Assembly: GCF_000955955.1 (NCBI RefSeq)
Contig: NZ_JYJG01000579.1
Coordinates: forward strand, 1-6,013
DNA: 6,013 nucleotides
Reading direction: 5' to 3'
Source: Lentzea aerocolonigenes
GTDB lineage: Bacteria; Actinomycetota; Actinomycetes; Mycobacteriales; Pseudonocardiaceae
The translations under genes were made by a program, and so were the position numbers. Shown here piece after piece: positions 1 through 5,835 of this stretch. Position 1 is the first letter of the stretch, and each line of letters opens with the position of its first letter. The notes beneath the pieces are model-generated. The model saw nothing but the letters and a program-made list of their open reading frames with translations, made no database searches and was not told where the DNA came from.

Positions 1-396
1 CTGGGCTTCGTCTTCCCGGGGATCGCGAACGCCGAGACCCCGCCGGGGTGCTCCAGCGCCGCGCAGATCGGCGCGACCGCGTACATCAAGTGGCGGGGCG
101 ACAACATCGCGTCGGTCAAGCAGTTCGCCGGCTGCGGGAAGAACTACGCGTACGTCTACATCTGGGAGAGCTTCCGCGCGACGGGTCGTGACTGGAGCAC
201 GCAGACCTCGATCGCCGTCTACAGCAGCCCGAGCGACCGCACACCGGAGCACCAGGGGTGGAACAGCGACCAGTTCCACCCCGTGGAGCTGTGGAGCAAG
301 GGCACCAACACCCTGTCCGAGTGCACGGCCGCGTACGGCCTCGTCAGCGTTCAGCAAGCCGACAACTACACGGCTTACACCGGCAAGCGCTGCTAG
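1..396 (+). CDS. Small secreted four-cysteine protein, 5' end cut off by the window
   Basis: Reading frame 1 is open from base 1 to a TAG stop at 394-396, giving 131 visible residues. The first residues (LGFVFPGIANA) look like the end of a signal peptide with an A-N-A cleavage site before ETPPGC, so probably only 10-25 residues are missing. The mature part is about 120 residues with exactly four cysteines (visible residues 17, 45, 108 and 131, the last being the C-terminal residue), suggesting two disulfides in an extracellular domain. It is rich in aromatic residues (YAYVYIWESF, QGWNSDQFHPVELW), which suggests a compact beta-rich fold. I know no function. It resembles small exported hypothetical proteins of actinomycetes, and no catalytic motif is visible. 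It converges on the BNR gene, and its stop codon lies inside the left arm of the 393-559 palindrome. The frame is secure, the function unknown. Confidence 0.8.
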   Translation: MGFVFPGIANAETPPGCSSAAQIGATAYIKWRGDNIASVKQFAGCGKNYAYVYIWESFRATGRDWSTQTSIAVYSSPSDRTPEHQGWNSDQFHPVELWSKGTNTLSECTAAYGLVSVQQADNYTAYTGKRC

Positions 397-559
397 TGGC
401 GCGTCTCGGAACGTCGGCGAGGTAATCCACGCTCAGCAGGGCACCTCGCGGCACCGCCCCCACGCCCCCGTACAACCAGTACGAGGACGTGGGGGCGGCA
501 CCACGATGCGCCCGTCTGACCGCGCATTCCCCCGGCAACGTTCCGAGCCACACCACTAG
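393..559. repeat. 167-bp gap-free imperfect palindrome spanning the convergent intergenic region
   Basis: Bases 393-473 and 479-559 are inverted copies of each other around a 5-nt loop (474-478, AACCA), centred on base 476. Pairing i with 952-i by hand gives 62 Watson-Crick matches of 81 with no insertion or deletion. Matching is best at the ends (19 of 22, for 393-414 against 538-559) and in the centre (18 of 20), and weaker between (25 of 39). Symmetry stops abruptly outside 393/559. Both ends are CTAG, which holds the TAG stop codon of the left gene (394-396) and of the BNR gene (minus strand, 558-556). In minus-strand RNA, 11 of the 19 mismatches become G-U pairs; in plus-strand RNA none do. 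It could be a long 3'-end hairpin or bidirectional terminator, or a decayed palindromic insertion. The symmetry is directly visible; the role is inferred. Confidence 0.9.
454..498. terminator. Strong GC-rich hairpin, probable bidirectional terminator (core of the palindrome)
   Basis: The left arm 454-473 and right arm 479-498 pair over 20 positions with two C-A mismatches (465/487 and 468/484), both of which become G-U in minus-strand RNA. The outer 11 pairs are perfect (CCGCCCCCACG with CGTGGGGGCGG), and GTAC/GTAC closes the AACCA loop. It lies 58 bp after the stop of the upstream + gene and 58 bp after the stop of the BNR gene on the other strand, as expected for a shared terminator. No U-tract follows on either strand. 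Actinomycete terminators often lack one, so termination is plausible but not proven. Confidence 0.6.
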
Positions 560-1818
560 TTCCTGATGCTGAACACCGGCCACTTGCCCGTGTGGTTGGT
601 CTTGCGGGTCTCGTAGTCGATGGTGTTCGCGACCAGGTCGCTCGGCCGGTTCTCCACGAAGTTCGCGTAGAACGTCGTGTCCGCACCGGCCGAGTACGGC
701 ACCGTCAGGTCGTGCTTGGTGGTCGCGCTCCCACCCGGCGCCCACGACTTGACCAGCAGCCGCTTCCGGTCCGCGCTGGCGTACGAGAAGTCGACGCCGT
801 TGCCGGTCGCGACGAGGTCCTTGAACAACGACGTCGAGGTGTCGACGGTCGTGGAGCTCCAGGCGCCGCCGGCGAACCGGGAGAGCACGATCTTGGCGCT
901 CGTCCTGGTGTGCACGCCGTAGCCCAGCACGAGTGAGCCGTCGTTCAGCGGCACGGTCACCGGGTTCTCCTCCGGCAGGTCCTTGCCGGCGGGGAGGTCG
1001 AGCGGGTTCGTGGTGACGACTCGGGTCTTGTCGAGGTCGGCAGCGTCGACCGTGTTGCCGAGCGTGGCGCCGCCGACCGTGAACATCGTGCTGGACGCCG
1101 TGTCGAAGTAGGCGACGTAGATGTTCTTGCCGCCGCCGTTGTGGCCCTTGGGGCCGCCGTGCATCGACCAGGTCAGGTAGACGCGGCCGCTGCGTTGCGT
1201 CACGCCGAACGCGTACACCTCGGCGTACTTGTCGGCCGTGCGGCCCGAGTCGATGAGCATCTTCGGCGCGGACCAGGTCTTGCCGTTGTCCGTCGACTTG
1301 ATCATCTTGTACGTGCGGTACGGGTGGGACAGATCCGTGTTGTGGCTGTAGAACAGGTGGATCGTGTTCCCGATGACGACCGGCTCGGGGTAGGTGTTCT
1401 TGTCGGTGGAGATCGTCTTCGCGGTCCACGTGCCGGTGATCGAGTGCGCGGTGGGCGCGGTGTAGAACTGCAGCGACGTCGTGTGCGTGGCGCGGAAGAT
1501 CGCGAGCCTGCCGTCGCCGAGCTGCGTGAGGATCGGGTAGTCGTGGTAGGCGTTGTCGTGCGTGAGGTTCAGCGTGGCGACCTTGACCGCCGCCGACCAC
1601 GTGTTCGCGGTGTGGTCGAACGCCTTCACGTAGATGTCGTGCTTCGTGCCCGAGTACGTCACGAACGTCTTGTTGACCGTCGCGTCGTACACGCCCGCCC
1701 CGTTGGTGCGCAGACAGCCGTAGACGCTCGCCGTGGTGACGGTGTCGAGCACGGGAGCGGCCTGTGCCGGTTGGGTGAAAGCGACGAGAAGCAACAGCGC
1801 TGCGGCCAGTGCGCGCAT
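556..1818 (-). CDS. Secreted BNR-repeat (BNR_4-type) beta-propeller protein, possible polysaccharide lyase
   Basis: This 420-residue protein starts at ATG 1818. That start is chosen because GGAGGT sits 5 nt upstream and a clean signal peptide follows (MRALAAALLLLVAF..., cleavage after A-Q-A at residue 20). A start at 1872 would put a charged 18-residue extension before the signal peptide and overlap the GH92 gene. A canonical Asp-box lies at residues 175-182 (STDNGKTW). The HDNAYHDYP segment with GDGRLAIFRATH is typical of the BNR_4 propeller family. There is no sialidase arginine triad that I can recognise, and sialidase activity is not supported. His92, His112, Tyr157 and Tyr214 are spaced as I remember the catalytic set of PL25 ulvan lyase, so a lyase-type active site is possible. 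It is divergent from the GH92 gene, which implies a role in extracellular glycan use. The fold is fairly sure, the substrate unknown. The stop codon lies inside the 393-559 palindrome. Confidence 0.8.
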   Translation of the reverse strand: MRALAAALLLLVAFTQPAQAAPVLDTVTTASVYGCLRTNGAGVYDATVNKTFVTYSGTKHDIYVKAFDHTANTWSAAVKVATLNLTHDNAYHDYPILTQLGDGRLAIFRATHTTSLQFYTAPTAHSITGTWTAKTISTDKNTYPEPVVIGNTIHLFYSHNTDLSHPYRTYKMIKSTDNGKTWSAPKMLIDSGRTADKYAEVYAFGVTQRSGRVYLTWSMHGGPKGHNGGGKNIYVAYFDTASSTMFTVGGATLGNTVDAADLDKTRVVTTNPLDLPAGKDLPEENPVTVPLNDGSLVLGYGVHTRTSAKIVLSRFAGGAWSSTTVDTSTSLFKDLVATGNGVDFSYASADRKRLLVKSWAPGGSATTKHDLTVPYSAGADTTFYANFVENRPSDLVANTIDYETRKTNHTGKWPVFSIRN

Positions 1819-1823
1819 CGCCG

Positions 1824-1829
1824 ACCTCC
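1824..1829 (-). promoter_or_regulatory. Ribosome binding site of the BNR gene
   Basis: GGAGGT on the minus strand is followed by CGGCG and then ATG at 1818-1816. It is near-perfectly complementary to the 16S anti-Shine-Dalgarno sequence at good spacing. It decides the start of the BNR protein against the upstream ATG at 1872. Confidence 0.85.
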
Positions 1830-1856
1830 GATGGGTGTCGGGGCGGCGACGATCAG

Positions 1857-1864
1857 ACAATACT
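1857..1864. promoter_or_regulatory. Overlapping divergent -10 elements between the BNR and GH92 genes
   Basis: Only 52 bp (1819-1870) separate the two divergent start codons. The single AT-rich patch there reads AATACT on the plus strand (1859-1864) and TATTGT on the minus strand (1862-1857), two reasonable -10 hexamers sharing four base pairs. From the plus-strand element, the expected start of transcription is about base 1871, the A of the GH92 ATG. No good -35 element is seen at 17-18 bp on either side, so assignment rests on the -10 match and on the lack of other AT-rich sequence. Confidence 0.4.
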
Positions 1865-1870
1865 GCCTCC

Positions 1871-4800
1871 ATGCGGACACTGGTTGTAGTCGGGCTGTTA
1901 CTGGGTCTAACAGTTCCTGCTCACGCCGCCCTCGCTCAAACAGCACAGGCGGACGAAGACCCCTCGTCACTGGTGAACCCCTTCGTGGGCACGCAGAACT
2001 TCGGAAACACCTTCCCCGGTGCCTCGGTGCCGTTCGGGATGGTGCAGGTCAGCCCTGATACGGGAGGTCAGGGCGGGTACGACTACAAGGCCACCTCCAT
2101 CTACGGCTTCTCGCAGACACACCTGTCGGGCGTGGGCTGCGGCGTCATGGGCGAGCTGCCCGTGATGCCGACGGTCGGGTCCGTCGACAACGTTGACATC
2201 AACGCCTACAAGTCGCCGTTCACCCACTCGGACGAGACCGCGCAGCCCGGCTACTACCGGGTCGGGCTGTCCCGCTACGGGGTGAACGCCGAGCTCAGTT
2301 CCACTCAGCGGACCGGTTGGCAGCGCTACACGTTCCCTTCCTCTGCCGCGGCCAACGTCCTGTTCAACACCGGGCGCTCGAACCAGACGGTGCTCGACTC
2401 GGAGATCCACGTCGTCGGCGACCGGACCATCGAGGGCCGGGTGCGCAACGGCCGGTTCTGCGCGGGCAAGGACGAGCACACCGTGTACTTCACGGCGACG
2501 TTCGACCGGCCGTTCTCGGCGTTCGGCGCGTGGCGGGGGAGCGTTCCCACGGCGGGTGCTCGTGATGCTGCCGGAACCGGTGGCAACGGCGCGTGGGTGA
2601 CGTTCGACGCCACTGCCGACCGCGATGTCGTGCTGAAGGTCGGCCTGTCCTACACCGGGCTGGAGGGTGCGCGGAAGAACCTCGCGGCGGAGGCTCCTGC
2701 CTTCGACTTCGACGCCACGGTGGCGGCTGCTCGTGACGTGTGGCGCAAGCAGCTGGACGCCGTGCGGGTGTCCGGCGGTGCTCGGGACCGGCAGGTCGCC
2801 TTCTACACCGCGCTGTACCACTCGGTGCTGCACCCGAACCTCGCCGGTGACGTCGACGGCAAGTACATGGGCTTCGACGGTCGAGTTCGCACGGCCTCTG
2901 GCTACACGCCGTACCAGAACTTCTCGTTGTGGGACACGTACCGGCCGCAAAATCAGCTGCTGCAGATGCTCGAACCTGGCGTGGCTCGCGATGTCGCACT
3001 GTCCGTTGTGGCCAGTGGGCGTGACGGCGGATGGCTGCCGCGCTGGGCTCTGGCGTCGTCCGAGACCAACATCATGACCGGCGACCCCGTGACGCCGTTC
3101 CTGGTGGAGGCGTGGTCGAAGGGTCTTTTGAAGGGGCACGAGGAGGAGGCGTACCAGCTGTTGCGCACCAACGCCTTGTCGTTGCCGCCCGCTGACTCGC
3201 CCTACAACGGACGCTCCGGCGTGGCGTACTACTCGGATCGCGGCTACATACCGTCCGGTCTGAAGCTGGGCACGGACTGCGCGCACAAGGGTGGTGACAA
3301 CGACTGCGTGCACCCGGCGTCGGCCACTTTGGAGTACTCGGCGGCTGATGCCTCGCTGGCGTTGATGGCTCGTGGTCTGGGGCATCGCTCGGACGCGCGG
3401 CTGTTCGCGGATCGTGGTCAGTGGTACCGGAACCTGTGGGACTCGTCGATCGGTCAGTTCCGGCCGCGCACGGTCGCCGGCACCTGGCTGACGCCGTACA
3501 ACCCGGTCGACGCGTCACACCAGTTCCACGAGGGTGGCGCTTACCAGTACCAGTGGCTGGTTCCGCAGGATCCGGCCGGGCTGGTGTCGCTGATGGGCGG
3601 TCGTCAGGCCGCGGAGAAGCGGCTGGATTCGTTCTTCGTCTACGACAAGCTGTTGACGGACCCGGCCGGCACCGTTCGGCAGGACTGGATCACCCAGCCG
3701 TACGACTACTACGGCAAGCCCACCTACAACCCGAACAACGAACCCGACCTGCTCGCGCCGTACATGTACCTGTGGACGGGCACGCCGTGGAAGGCGGCGA
3801 CCGTGGTACGAGCGGCGATGACGTTGTTCACCACCGGTCCGGACGGCATGACCGGTAACGACGACCTGGGCACGATGTCGGCCTGGTACGTCTTCTCGTC
3901 GCTCGGCATGTACCCGACGTTCAGCGGAGGCGACTTCCTGGCGCTGTCCTCACCGCAGTTCCCGTCCGCGACCGTCCGAATCGGACAGCACGGGTCGCAG
4001 GGCGGCAACCTGGTGATCTCGGCGCCGGGGGTGTCCGACTCGGTGCGGTACGTGCAGAGCGCGTCCATGAACGGGCGTGATGTCCGCAAGACGTGGCTCG
4101 ACTGGTCCTCCCTGGCGCACGGCGGGAAGCTCTCCTACGAGGTTTCCTCGAAGCCTTCGTCCTGGGGTACCGGGCGTTCCGACGAGCCGCCTTCGCTGAA
4201 CGACGGCAACGTGGACTCGCGGCGTGCGCTGTCGGCTTCGCTGCGGAACTCCTCGGTCGTGATGCCGACCTCGGACGCCGCGCAGTCGCTGACCTTGCAA
4301 CTGGACGTGCTGGCGCAGTCGCCTGCCGCTGTTTCCGTCCGGCCGTCGGTCACGGCACCCGCGGGGTGGAAGGTCGATGGCGCGAAGCCGTTCGTCATCG
4401 TGTCGCGGCATCAGCCGACGCAGAAGACCGTGCCGTTGACGGTGACCGTGCCTGCGGGCGTCGCTGCTGGTAAGTACGAGGTGTCGGTGGTGGTGGATTC
4501 GGTGACGGTGAAGGCCGTGATCGAGGTGAAGCCGGCCGCGGTGTGCGCGCTCGCTGTGACGTGTGCGGTGGACGTCGGGCCGGAACGCAACCACGACGGC
4601 ACGGCGACCGTTGCTGATCCTGCTTCCGGCGACTTCGACGGTGGCGGCTGGAGCTATGACGCGGCGCTCTTGCCTGCGGCCGGTCCGGTGACGTGGGGCG
4701 GGATCACGTACCAGGCACCGGATTCTGCCGGGACCGCGCCGAACTTCGTCGAGGCTCGGGGGCAGGGGTTGTTGTTGCCTCCTGGCCAGTTCTCGTGGTT

Positions 4801-5083
4801 GCACGTCGTCGGGGCGTCGTACAACGGGCCGGCGTCCGCCGCGTTCACCGTTTGGTACACGGACGGAACGTCGGCCGAGGTCGCTGCGTCGGTACCGGAC
4901 TGGGCGGGCGGTGGTCCGGCGGTGCTGGAGATGCCGCACCGGATCAAGGCCGGGAAAGGCGTGGACGGACCGCCGGTGCGCTTGTTCGGTCAGTCGTTGC
5001 GGCTGGACGCTTCGAAGACCGTTCGTTCGGTGACGTTGCCTGATGACGCGCGGGTGCAGCTTTACGCGCTCACGCTCGCCTGA
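1871..5083 (+). CDS. Secreted GH92 alpha-mannosidase with C-terminal accessory domains
   Basis: This is a 1070-residue exported exo-alpha-mannosidase of family GH92, a calcium-dependent inverting family acting on alpha-mannosides such as N-glycans and fungal mannan. The ATG at 1871 is chosen because a signal peptide starts there (MRTLVVVGLLLGL..., cleavage near A-H-A at 19 or A-Q-A at 27). No Shine-Dalgarno sequence precedes it, so translation may be leaderless. The catalytic region runs from about residue 28 to 768. It contains VNPFVGTQ, GNTFPGASVPFGMVQ, GFSQTHLSGVGC (79-90), FSLWDTYR (351-358), EGGAYQYQW with the expected catalytic acid Glu554, NEPD (623-626) and GNDDLGTMSAWYVF, whose Asp664/Asp665 lie in the base loop. 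Cys470 and Cys479 may form a disulfide. After it come an Ig-like NEW3-type region (about 785-890), a CALAVTC linker and a beta-sandwich module (about 900-1070) that may bind carbohydrate. The linkage cleaved cannot be told. The family call is very secure. Confidence 0.97.
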   Translation: MRTLVVVGLLLGLTVPAHAALAQTAQADEDPSSLVNPFVGTQNFGNTFPGASVPFGMVQVSPDTGGQGGYDYKATSIYGFSQTHLSGVGCGVMGELPVMPTVGSVDNVDINAYKSPFTHSDETAQPGYYRVGLSRYGVNAELSSTQRTGWQRYTFPSSAAANVLFNTGRSNQTVLDSEIHVVGDRTIEGRVRNGRFCAGKDEHTVYFTATFDRPFSAFGAWRGSVPTAGARDAAGTGGNGAWVTFDATADRDVVLKVGLSYTGLEGARKNLAAEAPAFDFDATVAAARDVWRKQLDAVRVSGGARDRQVAFYTALYHSVLHPNLAGDVDGKYMGFDGRVRTASGYTPYQNFSLWDTYRPQNQLLQMLEPGVARDVALSVVASGRDGGWLPRWALASSETNIMTGDPVTPFLVEAWSKGLLKGHEEEAYQLLRTNALSLPPADSPYNGRSGVAYYSDRGYIPSGLKLGTDCAHKGGDNDCVHPASATLEYSAADASLALMARGLGHRSDARLFADRGQWYRNLWDSSIGQFRPRTVAGTWLTPYNPVDASHQFHEGGAYQYQWLVPQDPAGLVSLMGGRQAAEKRLDSFFVYDKLLTDPAGTVRQDWITQPYDYYGKPTYNPNNEPDLLAPYMYLWTGTPWKAATVVRAAMTLFTTGPDGMTGNDDLGTMSAWYVFSSLGMYPTFSGGDFLALSSPQFPSATVRIGQHGSQGGNLVISAPGVSDSVRYVQSASMNGRDVRKTWLDWSSLAHGGKLSYEVSSKPSSWGTGRSDEPPSLNDGNVDSRRALSASLRNSSVVMPTSDAAQSLTLQLDVLAQSPAAVSVRPSVTAPAGWKVDGAKPFVIVSRHQPTQKTVPLTVTVPAGVAAGKYEVSVVVDSVTVKAVIEVKPAAVCALAVTCAVDVGPERNHDGTATVADPASGDFDGGGWSYDAALLPAAGPVTWGGITYQAPDSAGTAPNFVEARGQGLLLPPGQFSWLHVVGASYNGPASAAFTVWYTDGTSAEVAASVPDWAGGGPAVLEMPHRIKAGKGVDGPPVRLFGQSLRLDASKTVRSVTLPDDARVQLYALTLA

Positions 5084-5759
5084 GGATGATCTCGGCGATC
5101 TCCTGTGCGCGTGGAATGTGCGGGCAGTGATCGCCGTCGATCTCGATCGGCTGGGTGCCGAGCCGTTCTTCTGCGGCTCGGCACATCCAGTCCGGGCGGA
5201 TGACGCGGTCCTGTCTCGGGACGATCACCGTGCTGCGGGGAAGGTTGTTGTGCTTGTGGTGTTGGTTGAACGCGCCCTGCGGCTGGAAGAGTCTGAGGGT
5301 GGTGAGGGCGAACTTCAGCTGTTCCAGGTCGCAGTCGTGGAACAGGAAGTACGCGCTGACGGCCTGGTCGGTCAGCAGGTCGGCGCCTGACCACTGGAAC
5401 CACTCGGGCGGGAAGATCTCCTCGCCGTGGTGCGTGAGTTCTTCCATCATGCTCATGGTGCCGGTCAGGTCTGGGATCAGGGCGCCGATCCAGACGATGT
5501 GGGTGGCGTTGAGTTTTGTGGCGGTGGCTGGGACCAGTAGGCCGGCGCCGGAGTGGGCGATGATCGTCGGGGTGTGGGTTTCTGGGAACTGGCGGTGGAC
5601 TTCGGTGGCGTAGTCCTCGGCTTGCCAGTCGTCTTCGTCGGTGAGGTCGGCTGCGAAGGTGCGGTGGCCTTCGTGGTGAAGGATCGACTGCAGCGGGTGC
5701 CAGCAGGCTGGGGTTTGGGTGGTGCCGTGGAGCATCACGAAGTCCATGTTGTTCAGCAT
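5070..5759 (-). CDS. Alpha/beta hydrolase (AB_hydrolase_6 / methyl-esterase-like), cytoplasmic
   Basis: This 229-residue protein is counted from ATG 5759; ATG 5747 (225 residues) is an alternative. The fold opens directly with MDFVMLHGTTQTPACW, the first strand and oxyanion loop (HG) of alpha/beta hydrolases of the EstC/plant methyl-esterase and hydroxynitrile-lyase type. The nucleophile elbow is A-H-Ser70-G-A-G (Ala in place of the usual first Gly). The probable acid is Asp184 in RQDRVI, and the base is His211 in GDHCPHIP near the C-terminus. No signal peptide is seen, so it is probably cytoplasmic. Histidine is high (17 of 229). The substrate is unknown; an ester or similar small molecule is likely. 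It overlaps the GH92 gene tail to tail by 14 bp. No Shine-Dalgarno sequence lies at a usual distance before either ATG, while a strong one lies about 48 nt upstream of ATG 5759, inside a hairpin. An upstream in-frame extension to 5897 is rejected as Arg/Pro-rich and unlike the fold. Confidence 0.85.
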   Translation of the reverse strand: MLNNMDFVMLHGTTQTPACWHPLQSILHHEGHRTFAADLTDEDDWQAEDYATEVHRQFPETHTPTIIAHSGAGLLVPATATKLNATHIVWIGALIPDLTGTMSMMEELTHHGEEIFPPEWFQWSGADLLTDQAVSAYFLFHDCDLEQLKFALTTLRLFQPQGAFNQHHKHNNLPRSTVIVPRQDRVIRPDWMCRAAEERLGTQPIEIDGDHCPHIPRAQEIAEIILRRA

Positions 5760-5803
5760 GCCTTGGGGTTGCGGTTCAGGGCACGGCTTCGCCGACCCGG
5801 CAC
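5753..5803 (-). CDS. Candidate 16-codon leader ORF coupled to the hydrolase start
   Basis: On the minus strand a strong Shine-Dalgarno sequence, AAGGAGGG (5814-5807), precedes GTG at 5803 by 4 nt after the GGAGG core. That GTG opens a 16-residue frame (MPGRRSRALNRNPKAC) ending in TGA at 5755-5753. This stop lies within ATGCTGA at the hydrolase ATG (5759), the arrangement expected for translational coupling. An ATG at 5805, two bases closer to the Shine-Dalgarno sequence, gives a rival 9-residue frame (MCRVGEAVP, stop 5778-5776). Either would give purpose to a good ribosome site that matches no start in the hydrolase frame. Nothing shows that it is translated; confidence is low. Confidence 0.25.
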   Translation of the reverse strand: MPGRRSRALNRNPKAC

Positions 5804-5835
5804 ATGCCCTCCTTCGTCGGGCGTGTGCCGGACCG
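5793..5835 (-). promoter_or_regulatory. Leader hairpin masking a Shine-Dalgarno sequence upstream of the hydrolase
   Basis: Bases 5798-5809 (CGGCACATGCCC) pair with 5819-5830 (GGGCGTGTGCCG) across a 9-nt loop; the only non-canonical position is 5805/5823. In minus-strand RNA the stem extends to 5793/5835 with two G-U pairs. The AAGGAGGG at 5814-5807 lies half in the loop and half in the 3' arm, and the ATG/GTG codons at 5805 and 5803 are inside the stem, so folding would hide this ribosome site. A competing 9-bp pairing, 5791-5799 with 5842-5850 (GCCGACCCG with CGGGTCGGC), uses the same lower-stem bases. A translational switch, or a simple mRNA 5' structure, would fit. It matches no riboswitch class I know. 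Confidence 0.45.

Noticed and set aside
393..559. CRISPR array or tandem repeat
   Set aside because: The repetition is a single inverted pair around one centre, with no series of direct repeats and spacers.
1733..1870. GH92 protein starting at GTG 1733 or GTG 1835
   Set aside because: The 1733 start would extend across the divergent gap into the opposing gene and bury the signal peptide. GTG 1835 gives an RRR n-region but no ribosome site and no twin-arginine consensus.
556..1872. BNR protein starting at ATG 1872
   Set aside because: It would add 18 charged residues before a normal signal peptide and overlap the GH92 start. The ATG at 1818 has GGAGGT at 5-nt spacing.
1967..3385. Long minus-strand open frame (472 codons) opposite the GH92 gene
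   Set aside because: It is an Arg/Val/His-rich shadow frame of a high-GC gene. The opposite strand has unmistakable GH92 motifs throughout. The same applies to 3950-4939 minus, 344-1600 minus and 1141-2058 plus.
5798..5830. Guanidine-II (mini-ykkC) riboswitch
   Set aside because: The loop contains ACGA, but it is 9 nt long rather than the 4-nt ACGR loop, and the required second hairpin of that type is absent.
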